Source of the DNA: Halocafeteria seosinensis
Lineage: Eukaryota > Sar > Bigyra > Bicosoecida
DNA: 64,000 nucleotides
Direction: 5' to 3'
Assembly (NCBI GenBank): GCA_001687465.1
Contig: LVLI01000202.1
Coordinates: forward strand, 282,031-346,030
In this document: positions 21,817 to 34,400 of the stretch, one piece after another
Numbering within the stretch: position 1 is the first letter of the stretch
How the letters are laid out: every line of letters begins with the position of its first letter
The notes under the pieces: model-generated
Databases searched by the model: none
Seen by the model: only the letters and a program-made list of their open reading frames with translations
Told to the model about the DNA's origin: nothing
Made by a program: the position numbers and the translations under genes

Positions 21817-24137
21817 CTATCGCGTGAACCAGAAGGTGACGGATAACGCTCGTCCTTCAAAATGGTAACCATGAATCCCGGTCAAGACCATGATAGCGTC
21901 ATCCGTGCTTTGCATATGCACTTTAGCGTATTTGTTGCGGTTGTTCACCATGTTCACATGAGATGCAGCTCCGAAGGGAGAAATCAGGTTTGCTAGATCT
22001 TGCTCGGATGTCCCTTCATTGATATTTGCAATTCGCAATACCTGCATCAAAGAACGGAAACGACATGGGTGTACGGAGATACGTAGAATCGACAAAATAC
22101 TGAAGGATTTCGTCAACCGAATTAACTCCGGCTGTTTTTTAGCACTCGGTATTGCCGGACAGGGAATATGAGAAGACTCCCGTGTCAGGGTTGCAAGTGC
22201 CAAAAACGATGAAGACAGACATGCAACTTACGGGGTTTGGTGGTGCAAGAAATTGGTATAGCTGGGCATCCAACGAGAGAAAACGATGGCGGCGGCAGTC
22301 CGTGAAGTCCCTGTAAATGGGAGGAATAAAAATATCAACAGGTGGATGTATCAGGTAGTCACTCATGCATGCTTCAACGTACTTGGCCAGTGAAGTCGAC
22401 TCAGTATCACCATCTCTCGGCATCATCACAAATGTGAACTTGCTGGGTTCAACACGTAAGGTGTTCCCGAAGAGTGGAGCTCCGTTCAAGTATTGCTGGG
22501 CGAGCTCCGCTTGCATCGGATGAGCATACTGCTCGAAGAATAAATATGATAATGATACAGTTAGGACCACCCTGTTTAATGTTTATATGTGTTGGTTTTA
22601 GCTTACCTGAATTAACGCGGAGTTTCGTCTCTTGGCTTGTATCTTAATCCTCAACTGCGCATGCGAAAAAGACCGTACGAAATAAAATGTACCCTCGACC
22701 CAAAGCATCAGTATGATGAATCGGACATAAAAGCTCTAACGTCGAGGCACCTTCACTCTGGCACGAGTACAATTAGCGACCCGCGATCATCCATCATTGC
22801 AACAGGTCCGGGAGCGGGCCCTACGGTGATGTGCGTCACACCTATTGAGAAGAACACTTACCACGTCCCCGTAAACACCAAAGAGTATAAACAGGTGGTC
22901 AAGCACTCTTTCGTTTCGCCTAAAACCGCTCACCTGCACGACTGATGTTGTTTCGTGCAATGAATGCCCATCAGCAACGGCAGTAGAATCCATTGCGGCG
23001 TGGGATGTGGGCGAATACCCCATATGTAGCGCTTCGTTGGAAGGAAATGGAAACCCAGCGTTCGGAGACTGTTGCATGGATTGTTCCGGCATCGAGGGCA
23101 AGGTTGGGTCAGTGAAATCGCGGGACTTCTCATTGTTGTACTTTACAGTAATGGATTCCATTCGCGAAAATTGTACGCGAAGCGTGTTACAATCGGTATA
23201 GATACACTGCCCATCTAGAGAAACTTTGGCCGCCGTTGCCGTTTCTACAGAGTCGAATTCTACTAAAGCAGAAATATTTTCATTCCTAGAGAAAATGATT
23301 ATCTTAAGTAGACCCCCGAATCGGCCAAACACCTGCACGAAACACCACATCAAGCTCCGTGATACATGGCGATGTAGAGAACTAGAAGTGTAATCGTACC
23401 TGTTGTAGGACGTCTACATTCACCGGATACATGCAATGTAACACTGTTACTAGAAGAACGCAACTAGGGGGATTTTCATCCGCTTCCATAGTTCTTCTTT
23501 GTGATTCGTCCGGTAACACAACTTCTTTCCTTCTGGAGGGAGCAGCGCGGATCACAGAACCGCGAACGGCCACTCGGGTCTCGGAAAGATGGTCGATGAA
23601 AAACTCCGCACATTGCTCATTAGGAAACTGCACGAAGGCCTGTCGTTTCATTCTGAGCAAGTGGACCTTTTGCGCTGGCCCAAACGGTTCCGCAAGCAAG
23701 CTAATTTCGTGGTAGCTGGAACGTTCGGGTAAATTATACAAGAACACCACCTTGGTCGACTGTTCAGCAGAGGGCCCCGAGTACTCTGAGATTGATGACA
23801 CTTCCTGCGAACTCGCCGCCAGTGCATTGGGAGCGCTGTCTGGCGAAGGGCGAGCCGTCGAACTATGTGTGTGGGCAGCTACCGGGTCTTCTGAGGTTGC
23901 CGTCGTCTCTCCCCCTTCATCCTCAGTTTCTCCCCTGTGGCGCCCATTGTTATCTTCGACATCCCCACTTTCTTGGTACACCTCCAATTGTTTCTTTTCT
24001 TCATCAGAGGAAGCGGTCGCTGCGCGTCCTGAATGGCTCATTTTGCCATGGGAGGCGTGTGTATCCGGGCTGGGAGACGCGGTGTCCTTTTCCTGTCGTT
24101 CGGAGTTCGGCGGCATTGTCCTTTCACTCATGGTCAA
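21817..24137 (-). CDS. PTB/hnRNP-L-like RNA-binding protein with four RRMs
   Basis: Minus strand, several exons (approximately 23391-24137, 22850-23330, one short exon at ~22611-22650, 22235-22530, 21817-22040). An acidic Ser/Thr-rich N-terminus of ~125 residues precedes RRM1 (TKVVFLYNLPERSSYHEISL, then QAFVQFPNEQCAEFFI). RRM2 spans FGRFGGLLKIIIFSRNENIS and ALVEFDSVETATAAK. RRM3 opens VVQVSGFRRNERVLDHLFILF and continues through the small exon (RIKIQAKRRNSALIQ) to AELAQQYLNGAPLFGNTLRV. RRM4 is VLRIANINEGTSEQDLANLI to AIMVLTGIHGYHFEGRALSV. This arrangement, with degenerate RNP motifs and a long gap before RRM3, is that of PTB and hnRNP-L. Such proteins bind CU-rich RNA and regulate splicing and mRNA stability. 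Exon edges are approximate. Confidence 0.85.
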
Positions 24138-24469
24138 GGGGCAGGTTCAAATCCTCCCCATCGCTATGAAATCCGCAATAGTTCACTATAATGAGGCGTT
24201 CACGTCCTCTGTATAGTGCATGCATCCATCCAACAACACTCGAAGATCTCTTCCGTGTCGAACTTCAACTTGCCAAGTCGACAGAAACATTGACGTCTTG
24301 CTCCTTCAACCATCAGCCTGGCATGATGGCATTAGGCAGTGCTGTGGCTACAAGAACTTAGCAGTGAAGAAAACGAGTTTGTGAGGAAGTTTCTGCAGAG
24401 CATTAGGTTGATTCCTCTAATAAGTGATTGTGAAAGAGTTACAAGTACTGGGAAGAGAGAGAGATAGAA
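24138..24469. other. Divergent intergenic region PTB-like/glutaredoxin
   Basis: This 332-bp interval holds both promoters. I see no ORF or convincing RNA gene. A tRNA B-box lookalike near 24148 was examined and rejected. A TGACGT half-site occurs near 24290. Confidence 0.4.
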
Positions 24470-25133
24470 ATGGCGGCGATGGCGAGAAGTGGACGCGTGC
24501 TCCTTCAGCGAATGAGCAGACTCCGGACATTGAGTGGTGCACAACCTTTAGGAGCTTATCTAAGCCTCTTCAACAATACAGTGACGCGAGTGGAAACAGA
24601 GTGCCTTCGTTCTCATTCGAAGACAACGTCAATTCGGGAGTTTGCTTCCAAACCGGAGGATGAAGAGGAGGAACAAGAGACGCACGACGATTTCAAGCCC
24701 AAGCGAAAACCGGATTTGTCTGACCCTGAAAAAGTTCACGAAATATTGGATTCGGTACGTTGGAATTTGTATCCAACTGCTGGGTATTGAATGTAGTTGT
24801 GATACCCCTCTCTTCAATGCTCGGATGCAGCTTGTGAAGTCCTATCCAGCTTTCTTGTTTATGAAGGGAACACCAGAGCAACCTATGTGTGGCTTCAGTG
24901 CCCAAGTAGTTAAGGCTTTACATGACGAAGGCCTTGACTTCCATAGCGTAAACGTCCTGGACCATCCGGAAATACGAGAAGGTGTTAAGAAATACAGTGA
25001 CTGGCCGACCATTCCTCAGCTCTATGTTAACGGAGAATTCATTGGAGGCTGTGACATTGTTATCAATTTGCACCAATCTGGAGAGCTCAAAGAGATACTA
25101 GAAGGAATTTCCAATAATAGTAAAGGAGAATAA
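24470..25133 (+). CDS. GRX5: Mitochondrial monothiol glutaredoxin (Grx5-type, CGFS)
   Basis: Two exons (24470-24754, 24831-25133) give 195 residues. The first ~60 residues are rich in Arg and Ser with few acids, a typical mitochondrial presequence, followed by an acidic linker. The glutaredoxin fold begins at SYPAFLFMKGTPEQPMCGFS; CGFS is the monothiol active site. It continues with the conserved WPTIPQLYVNGEFIGGCDI, holding the cis-Pro and the GG-CD glutathione-binding motif. Grx5-type proteins carry a glutathione-ligated [2Fe-2S] cluster and hand it on in mitochondrial iron-sulfur assembly. A plastid isoform cannot be excluded because the organism is not identified. The single intron lies just before the folded domain, separating targeting region from enzyme. 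Confidence 0.93.
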
Positions 25134-25427
25134 ACTTGCTAGCGCTGTGGTGCTGTACAATTCCTTCTTGTACTCACCGCATATATGTCTTACGATTCAG
25201 GTCTCGCCATGGCAACTGTGGCGTTTCTTTCAATTCACAGAGCTACATCTAGCTCTATAAAGGCAACTCCTCACTCTCAGGCATGCTGGCGACTACAACA
25301 ACAAAAGGGTCTTAGGTACTCCTACTATTTTCAGCACCATCTTGCACATAAATGAACCACACTGAAGTGTCTATTTTCCTTTGGCAGGAAGATTGATGTC
25401 ATCAGCAGACACTACATACTTGGTATA

Positions 25428-26613
25428 TTACTTTTCATCCCAGAGATCCTTCCAGTGCTGACCCTCAGGAATGAAAATGTCTCCTTTCACATAACGAATA
25501 TGCTCATCTATGTCTCCTATCTTTTTCAGATCTTCATTATCCAACTTGATATTGAGGGACTCGATGTTTTGTTGGATCCGAGCTGGAGTGACACTCTTCG
25601 GAATAACGCACGTTTTCCGCTCGATTCCCCATCGAATCAACACCTGAGCATTGGAACAGTTGTGTTTCTGAGCGACTTCACTAACGACCTTGTTCTCCAT
25701 CAAGGGTTTGTGATCCTCTTTCACACAAAAATCCGGACGATCTGGAGACCCAAGAGGAGAGTAGGCAGTTACGGCGATTCCATTGTCTTGGCAGAATTTC
25801 ACCAGTTCTTTCTGCTGCAAATACGGATGGAGTTCCACTTGATTGTTTGCTGGTTTGATTCTGCAATCCTCCAAAAGATTTTTCAATTTAGGGACGCTCA
25901 TGTTGCTCGTTCCGATATGTCGCACACGTCCCTTATCCACTTCCTCTTCCAACATTTTCCAAATGGCAGCATAGTTCTCCCTGGAGTAGCCCATACAGTC
26001 GGACGAAGAAGGAGGCATGCTTGAGTCTTTCTTGAGGAAAAACGGGTAGTGGATCTGGAAGGAAATTATAATGATATGAACAGTATATGTTAGATGGTAA
26101 CTGCTTGAACCAAACTTGCCAAATACATATCCAAGTAGGTCAACCCCGTGTCAGTCAAGGTAGCGTTGAGCATTTCTTCATAGTGCTCAGGCCAGCAGTG
26201 GGTCATCCACAGCTTGCTTGTAATAAACAAATCCTCTCGCTGTACTTCTCCCTTAGCGAACAGGATCGCCAATGCTTCTCCGACGGCGTGCTCATTTCCG
26301 TAGAGACGAGCAAGATCAATGTGCCTGATGTGGACGCCAATTTCAATAGACATTTGCTCAAAAGTCTGACAGAGATACTTACCGATACCCTTTCCGAACG
26401 GCTGCTACCACTGCCTCCCGAACATCGGAAGGATCGCTCTTCCATGTACTGCACTTCACTCGGAGTCCGTATCCTCCGGTTCCGTAGAAGAACGCTCAGC
26501 ACTTACCCTAGACCGAACATAGGCATCACTGCCCCGGTATGTAGTTCCAGAGCGGGCTGCTCTCCGAATTCATCGGATCCAGGGCCAGTGATTTTCAGAG
26601 TCGTCTCAGTCAT
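25428..26613 (-). CDS. Aldo-keto reductase
   Basis: Four minus-strand exons (26507-26613, 26383-26448, 26120-26324, 25428-26054) join in phase to 334 residues, the usual AKR size. The catalytic tetrad is visible: Asp in HIDLARLYGNE, Tyr in the same motif, Lys in FITSKLW and His in YLIHYPFF. The cofactor-binding part follows, with GTSNMSVPKL, the NQVELHPYLQQ strand, AYSPLGSPDRPDF and VIPKSVTPARIQQN, the NADPH-phosphate-binding loop (KS...R). Such enzymes reduce aldehydes or ketones with NADPH in the cytosol. The substrate cannot be read from sequence. Intron 3 has a GC donor (gcaagt) instead of GT; only this donor keeps the frame through the catalytic His. Confidence 0.92.
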
Positions 26614-27184
26614 TGTGTAGATACACGTGCTGCACAATCGCCACAGGATACAGAATACCATGTACGCTTACAAACCCCGGCAAGACGCATAAGAAATGAA
26701 AACCTCACCTTCAGAAAGATTCCAACACAAAACGTATTCCACGTGGTGTATTGCCTTTGGTATTTCTTGGGAGGGAAACAAATCGCTGCGTTCAAGTGAA
26801 ATAAGGGCTGGGGGCCCCCACTGGGGGTCAACGATCCTAGGGTGGAACAATTCAGTCGGCGCCGGCCAGACTTCCGAGCCTCTACTGTAGAGGTAGGGAC
26901 GACGATAGTATTACTAACTTACTGTTTTCGTATGCATGAAGATTTCTATCCTAAGTTGATATTTAGATTCCACAACGACAGTAAATAAACTTCCGCGCAA
27001 CGCGCGCCAAGTAGGGCTGCAACTTCAATGTCCCAATGAAACATTCGGCAGGGTAATGAGCAACAGAGCAAGGTTGAGGAGACAATTGTTACCCAACATG
27101 ATGTTTTCTTAATTATAATTCGAATGATACTGTTCAATTGATTATAGATAGCCCCACACGCACACACACACAGACCGCAAGACA
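26614..27184. other. Divergent intergenic region AKR/EF-hand gene
   Basis: About 570 bp holding both promoters. It contains a perfect 12-bp palindrome TGGGGGCCCCCA at 26809-26820, followed at once by another GGGGG run, and a short CA repeat at about 27162-27171 just before the EF-hand start. No supported gene. Confidence 0.4.
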
Positions 27185-28120
27185 ATGGCGAACACAGAAT
27201 CAACGTCGAGTCAGGGGCGTGGGCGGAGTCAAACGCGTTCTAAGGACAATACTTCAGTGTTGAGGCGTATCCACAGTCTTAATCCTAAGGCAGATTCTCG
27301 CTTACCGCGCAATGTGAGTCGTCATCCGCTTGTTTCGTGATCTCGTTCAATCAGTTCCATAGAAGCGTCGTGCAGAGCAAAGGAGGTATTTTAGTGGAAC
27401 CAAGTGAACTAGAAAAGGCATTTAAGTTCTTTGATACGAACGATAAGGGTCACATCACATTAAAGGATCTCAAGGTACTGTATCGAGAAAGTGGAGATCA
27501 CTCTGCCAGTCGTAAATACGTAGCAACATAGCATGTATGTTCGTCGTTGCAGAAACGGTTAAAACCATTTTACAAAGATATGCCCCACGCTGAATTCGAG
27601 TTCCTTATGGGAGGCCGTAAAAGTTTAACCTTGGAGGACTTGCATGATTTACTCGATGATAATGAAATCACCGGTTTCGATCCAGTGGAGGAAGCGTTCA
27701 AGGTACATGCAGCTTCGGTGACCCAGAGTGCCTCTGTTATTCACTTCTTTGCCCACGCCCTACAGGTTTACGATCCAGATGGTACGGGTTACGCAGATAT
27801 AGAAGTTGTAAAAAATATATTTTTTAAGCTAGGGTTCGAGGACCTAGGGGACGATGACATTGAGACATTGGTAAGCTTCTTGGGAATATGATACGTAATT
27901 CGAACTGTAGCTTGACTGGTCCTTCTTTCAGATAGAGACTGCTGATACTGATGGAGACGGGAAAATTAGCCTTCAAGACTTTCGGAATATGCTGGGGGCA
28001 GACGTTTACTCAAAGCATGCGGAAGAAAGCGAACATTCCGAATCCGATTCTGAAGTTGAGTCTGTATATAGTGATGCGGGAGAATTCGACGCGGGTGCTG
28101 CTGATCAGAGACGAACTTGA
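27185..28120 (+). CDS. EF-hand calcium-binding protein (centrin/calmodulin superfamily)
   Basis: Five exons (27185-27313, 27376-27474, 27553-27702, 27766-27870, 27932-28120) join in phase to 223 residues. After a basic, Ser-rich N-terminus of ~45 residues come four EF-hand positions. Hand 1 has the loop DTNDKGHITLKD with good ligands. Hand 2 (FLMGGRKSLTLEDL) has lost its loop acids. Hand 3 has DPDGTGYADIEV, good at positions 1, 3, 5 and 9 but with Val instead of Glu at 12. Hand 4, DTDGDGKISLQD, looks functional. A Ser/Glu-rich tail of ~40 residues follows. The paired-hand layout with a basic N-terminus is close to centrins, which act at basal bodies, but the long acidic tail is unusual. Calcium would be bound mainly at hands 1 and 4. 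Confidence 0.85.
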
Positions 28121-29068
28121 GGAGCACATATTTTGTTCCCGTCGCTTCTCTATCAACCGTACCCGTCTACAAGGTGCATTGAATGTTGAGAACAGTGTTA
28201 AGGATGCTCTACTATCATGCAAAACCCCTCATGCAAAACTTGAGTCTATGCGAGCCCTACTGCGTGCCGTCTGGAACGTGCCCTTGAAGGTTGAAAGAAA
28301 AGACACCTTTCGAATGCAGAGCTGCATATGGTGACACAGCGCGTATGTTTGCTGGAGCGCGTTTCTCGTAATGACCAGGTAACGTAGAATCGCTTGAACG
28401 CGTTTGTTATTTCAGCAAAAGTGCCGCAGGCCTCATGCCCATTAATGAATATACAACTTCCGACGGACTTGGTCGTAAGGGTCAGTTTTTTTCCTATCCC
28501 ATTTAGTAAATACTTACTGGAGTCTTGTAGCAAGAGAGCTTCTAGATTACTACACCTGAACAACCAGTGAGTGTTGCAACGGTACTGCAATCGGAGCAGT
28601 ACACTACAAACTAGAAGGCAAGATGGAATATGTGTCTAGCTAGTGCCGTGCATATAGAGTGGGCAATGAAGGGAACTCAGTCAAGGAAGCTTGGAAGAAA
28701 ATTCTGGAAACAAAACCAGGTGTCGGGACGTTTGCTTGACTCTTCTTTGCATATGCCATCTGAGAATCCACATTACATCCAGCGAGTTTGATAAACTTCT
28801 TTGGTTTCGACTGCGTTGATCCAACTAGCCAAGAGCGAAGCAGGATTATGGACAGTGTTGTGAGACTCAGCAGCGACTCCAGTCTGTGGTTGAAGTTTGA
28901 CAAAGCCGGAGCACCAGCGGCAACACTGCTTCATCGTTCCGTTCCGTTAAGCAGAAGAGCTTCGGAGAATTTGTGTTATAGTTTTGTTTTTCATTTCGTT
29001 TACAGTAGCGCTGTACATATACTATACAGTGACATTATTTGCGGTCTGTACCACTAGTTTCAATCAGA
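28121..29068. other. Gene-poor interval
   Basis: About 950 bp between two genes on the same strand. Open frames on either strand are short and I could not chain them with splice signals into a protein I recognise. A stretch at 28170-28260 vaguely recalls a VPS9-domain helix, but nothing further supports it. No tRNA seen. Confidence 0.4.
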
Positions 29069-31384
29069 ATGGACCGTGATAAGTTCGGTATTCAGTCCAA
29101 TGAGGAGCGAGTGCTCCTCGCTCGAGCTCTTGCCGGAAATGGTATGTACTTCCCATAACATGCACTGTATTTGACGCTACGTAGAACTCGTATGGACACT
29201 AATACCCTCACACGCCATTTGTGAATGCAGAAAAGGAGCTCCGCGATAAGGTAAGAAATTACAAAAAGCCTGTGGATGCACCCGTTAGGGAGAACCCAAG
29301 GGGATCTGAATGTGAAGACCTCTGACTCCCCCCTCACGTGATCCAAGGCACTTCCTGCTCTATCTGCTGCAATTTGGAACACGGATTCGCATGTTTGTAT
29401 TCTAATTGATGTTATATTTATCGCAGGCGGTCGAACGAGTGGCTGTTTTACTGCAAGGGATGGATAAAGAGGGTGAGATGGAATACTTGAAGTTGTGGAA
29501 AGCGCTCTTTTATTGTAGGTGGTTGAAGTTGGCAGATTGTGTGTCATTTGCTAGGTTTATAGTGTCCCTTGAACGTGTTGACGTCATTATTTCAGGCTTT
29601 TGGATGTCGGATAAAATGGAAGTGCAACAGCAGCTGGCCACTTTCCTCTCGAAATTGGTAAGAGTTGGGTTTGTGAAACTCGCGTGCGGGGAGTGGAACT
29701 GAATGACTCATACGATACTTTGCAGATACATCGCTGTAAGACGCCTGCACAGTGTGAGCAGTTTGTTAGCGCGTTTTTCAAAACCATGCAAAAGGAATGG
29801 TTAGGGCTGGATAAACACCGGCTTGATAAGTTTCTGATGCTGATCGAATTCTTTGTCAAGGAAATGTTCGCATACTGCAAGGAGGCGAAGTGGTCACAAG
29901 AATCAATTGTTATCGTTGATAAAGTACTTGGTGACCTCGTTCTCTCGAACCAACCAGATGGCATTCGTTTCCATGTTGCTGATGTCAGTCTTGACCAACT
30001 TGTTGATGTGGCGCCGCGGATCACGACGCATGAGTTTACAGAGGTGGCACGTCCATTCTATCGAGTGCTTGCTGGTGTTGGAGACCATAGCGTGTTTAAA
30101 AAGGTCTGCTTGGAGTTTTTTCACCCTCTTACTGGTGTTTTAAAGGATAACTTAAAAGATATTAGCGGTCAAGTAGAAAAAGAGACAGCGACTACAGACG
30201 CATCACTGATGACAATGCAGAACAGGGCTTCTGAAATCCGTCAGGAAGGGTTATTGCCGTTAGGGGAACTTGATCCTTCGCAGCTCGCAAATTCTGTGTT
30301 TAAAATTGCGTCCGATCCAAAAACTCCGCAAGGCAGACGAAAGACCCTTTATAGTATGCATGGGTCTTTGGAACGACTCGCTGGCAAGTACAACCAGACG
30401 TTCGCCTCTGGTAGCTTGGTGTCTGAAAGTGCGACACCTTCTTCGTCCAACCAGAGTCCGGTGCATGAATCGTCCGACTCCTCTAAGAAAGGGCATCACC
30501 CCACCAATTCCAAGAAAGATGTGTTTGCTTCCCGGTCCGAGAAAAAGAAGCAGCAGCGAAAGAAGAGTGCTAACGGTCATAACGGGACACAGAAACAGGA
30601 TTATGACGACGAAACAGATGCACCTACTGATGAAGTCTCGTTTGCAAGAACAGACTCTCCTGTGGTCACTCGTGGTTCTAAGAAGAAACAGCGCACCCCG
30701 AAGTCGAATGCGGATACAAACCAACATTCTGATACAGACATGAATGGAAATTCGTTCATTATAGGTCCCGATGAATTAATACAACGTGGCTCCGCGAAAG
30801 AATCGAGAATGGCCCGAAAACCTAAGTCACAACAAATGGAAGGAGCTTCAGCTACAACCACCCCGAGCTCGGAAAAGAAGAAACAATCGAAAGGAACGAA
30901 GTCGCATGTATCTGATACAGGCATGTCGGATCTTGTCGCTAGAAGCATTGCAAGTGCTGAAGAACAATTGACTGATAGACATGGGGCAGGTGATGACATG
31001 GAAGGGATATCTGAGCAAGACCAAGTCGAATCTACCCTTGTGACGCCGAAGACGAAAGGAAAGAAGAAAAACAAGCAGTCACGGTCTACCGTAAAAAAGC
31101 GAGAGCGAGAGGAGTCGGCTCCGAGTGATTTCACCCCGAGTAAGAGACATGTCCGATTGGCTCCAGACAAAAATAGCGAAGTGAGTTTTTCAAAATCAGC
31201 CAAATCCTTGAGACGGAAATTGCCTAAGTACAGTGAAAGAGAACCTACCGCCACTAAAGGAGTGCTCAAGAACTCTCCTTCTCCAAACAAAGACTTCATA
31301 AGCTCGTTACCCTCCATGTCTGACCTAGAGAAGGAAAGTCGGAAGACACCCAAGAAAGGAAAAAAACAGAAGAAGAGCAAATGA
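29069..31384 (+). CDS. RRP1: Ribosomal RNA processing protein 1 (RRP1/Nop52)
   Basis: Five exons (29069-29141, 29231-29250, 29427-29514, 29596-29657, 29726-31384) join in phase to 633 residues. The Nop52 domain occupies the first ~250 residues. It has ERVLLARALAGNEKELRDK, the conserved YLKLWKALFYCFWMSDK, LATFLSKLIH and a helix ending KEMFAYCKEAKW, with FHVADVSLDQL and ARPFYRVLAG further on. The rest is a Lys/Ser/Glu-rich tail with many basic clusters, typical of nucleolar localisation in this family. RRP1 is needed for processing of 27S pre-rRNA and 60S assembly. Exon 2 is a 20-nt microexon coding for most of EKELRDK; without it the frame breaks. An intron copy of TGACGTCA (about 29579-29586) is probably coincidental. 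Confidence 0.93.
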
Positions 31385-31435
31385 GACAAGAATCCCTTGT
31401 GTATTGTCCGACATGCCATTGATGGAACTGATAGA

Positions 31436-34400
31436 TTAGTTCCCCCTATGCTTGCCTATTTCGGTGTAAATGGTGCTGACTGTAACTAAATTACGTCGAA
31501 AATCTGGATTTTCAGGAAACGCCTTTTTCAAGATGGCCTGAAAACGCGTGTAGTAAAGCAAGAACTGGGCTAAGGTCTTCTTGAAAATATCGGATCCGTT
31601 TGATGAATTGCCATAGAAAGCCTTAACATTATGATCCAAATGGGATATCCTTTGCTGCCAATTGCTGATGAAATCATTGGCTACATCTCTTGCCTCATCT
31701 CTAGTAATATCCGGATTAACGTCAGGGATACTTTGGGCGGCCACGCCCGCCGTAGATTCTGCATGAAACTGGCCAGAGGAATCCACACCTGTGTTGCCGG
31801 CGCCGCTATCGGGCGCCTCTCCCTCTGATGCTTTTTCCCGCATATGGCGTTCGACGCGGGAGACAAAGTCTATCATTTTTCCGAAGTGCTTCCGTAGTTC
31901 TTCCTCAACAAAGTGTTTGATACGGACGTCTAAAAGCTCTTGGAAGGCAGCAACATCTTGCTGCGAAACCTGCCTCTCCTTGGCAACATTGACACAATGC
32001 TGTAAATTATTAATAGTAAACGCTAGTTTCTTTTCCGAAGATTCAAATTTGTGCCCCATACGATTCCACAACTGTTCCATTTCCCGTCGTAGAATTGTCC
32101 TGTATACACGCATAAATGATGAGAACTGTATTAGTGGTGCTAAGCAGAGCAAAAGCCTTACAGATTATGCATCATCATCTCGTCACTTAGTCCGATGGAT
32201 TGCAAAGAACGATGCAGCCACAGTATGGACGCACAAAACTCTGCATAGCGCTGAGTGACATAGTGAGGAGCCAAATCGATTCTCCCTAGTTTAGAAGGAT
32301 CCGCATTACGGACAGAATTCAAGTTGGCATCAAAAACGAATTTAAAACGCGGCCAGAGGAGCATGTTCACACGATCAAAGTAATTGTCAAGGCACCGCAT
32401 GCCGCGCTCTTCCATAGTTGAACGGTGCTGTTGAGTCATGTGGATCAGAATCAGCAACCCTACCCCATCATAGGAATTGAATAGAAAATCTTCTAAGTTT
32501 TCCAAGATATGAGAAATTGTCTTTGAGAATACCTGTGTAAATATATCATTGCCATGCTTGTTGCCAAAGAACGATATATCGAACGAGAATTCAGCACTGG
32601 CAGCGTCCATTAGATGTCTCTGGACATTGCGAAAAAGCACTTCGAAAGGAAACCGCTTTTTTTGAGCTTGGGCTATGTGCGCCGCCACTGGTGCAGCATC
32701 AGCATCATCCAGTACGGACTTCCTCTCACCAATTACAAACGCATCAGTGCGCTTGCTGGACTCAACACGACCACCAAACAGTCCACGAGTAACAGTTTGT
32801 TCTACAGCAATGAGGTCATATTTCGTTGCCACCGGAATTTGTAGCTTATGCAGAGCATTTTGATAGCTCCTGAAAGTTGCATGCAACGTGCGCCCCATAC
32901 ATTCAACATAGGCCACGCGAATCTCAAGAGCGATGTCCGGAGCATGATGCTCCAAGAACTCGTACAGCTGCACTTTTTAATTCTGATACACGAACGCATA
33001 GAAGCTCATATGTCAGCAAACGAACTTACGTATTTCATTTTGAGCAGAACATATTCTTGCTGTTTTTGAATATTCAATTTTGGCTTCCGTAATTCCGCAA
33101 TTTTGTGTAGAAGATACTCCCGAATCTGGCATCACATTGGTGAGCTTTACACACAAAAAGCCGACGGAAATCTGAATGTAGCTACGTACCCTTGTGACCG
33201 CCTTCACACGGAGTTTTTCAAGAGTAGGTAGTGCATCTTGACCAGCTAGAGTATCCGCGGGATCGACACCTAATTCAGCGTAGGGGTTTGCTTCCTCAAC
33301 ATCGGCCTCTTCGTCCTGGCTTCCTTCAGGCGAGCTTTCTTTATAATGATGATGCGTTGGACGATCTCCATGGGGACGTCGATTATAGCGGATTTTCTTC
33401 GAGAGCGCCTTTAAATTTTCTACCCAGGTAGTGTCTATTTGTTCATCGCAAATGGAATGAATGAGTTCTTCCGAGACCGCTACCTTGTCTAGAAACGCTC
33501 GTAGTCGGTCGGCAACTTCCCTCCGATTCTTCAATTTGACATTCATGTTGAGCGACTCGTTTTGGAGTGTCTTGATTTCATCACTGATACCACCAAGGTT
33601 AGACTGGAATTTTCCAAGCATATCCTGCATATGTTGCAGGATAGATTCACACTGGTTTAGTTCTTGATACAATCCGGCCACGCCGTCAGCGTTGTCGATG
33701 TCTGTAGTGTACAAAAAGAGTGTGACCAATCTGCTATCATCTGTTAAAAACAAACTGCCTGTATTGACACTTACAATCGCTTATTGTGTCTACCTCTACA
33801 TCCTCTAATTCTCCGTCGATCTGTCGGGCATACTGCCTTAGGTCGACACCCTGTCCAAACAAACGTAACACAGAAACAGAAAACATACATCAAGATGGAG
33901 TTGATACCACTTTGTTCAATTTTCAGTACCTTTTCCAGAGCTTCTTTGACGATATCGACCTTCTGAAACTTTTCCAGGTCTTCTGTAAAACCAAACGAAA
34001 TACGTATGCATCCTCAAGTAAATAACCAGTAAGAACCGAAGACAACTCACGGTCAATTTCACTAAAATCGACATCTTCCGTTGTGATATCCAGGTCGCTG
34101 AAATCGAAATGGAACTGCACCCGACCAACAGAAGCCAAAATTTTGGCAATGATAAATTGGTCAACCAACACCACAATCACCAAGACATTACATACATTGG
34201 CATCAACTGGATCTTCTTCCGCCGATGCAGCTGCTGCGGCGCCTCCTCCTTGGGAATGCTTCGCCCCAGTTGAGTTATGAGAGTGATCAGATCCACCAAC
34301 CGGTGGTCTACTGGGAGCTTGATCTTCTGCAGAAGCTGATGTGGCTCGATGGTCTCCTGAAGAGCCACTATGGGAGAATAAACTCGCTCGATTGCGCTCT

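Noticed and set aside
24140-24165. B-box-like GGTTCAAATCC suggesting a tRNA gene
   Set aside because: No A box, no acceptor or T stem can be paired around it, and it lies at the start of the PTB-like gene.
26809-26820. TGGGGGCCCCCA palindrome as a regulatory site
   Set aside because: A simple G-run followed by a C-run gives this symmetry; no second copy near a start site supports a function.
28130-28500. Possible VPS9-domain fragment (CKTPHAKLESMRALLRAV, then SAAGLMPI)
   Set aside because: Only two short patches, no upstream or downstream domain, and the joining splice sites are weak.
30601-31419. 272-codon antisense frame opposite RRP1
   Set aside because: It mirrors the Lys/Ser-rich codon bias of the RRP1 tail and has no recognisable domain; a shadow of the real gene.
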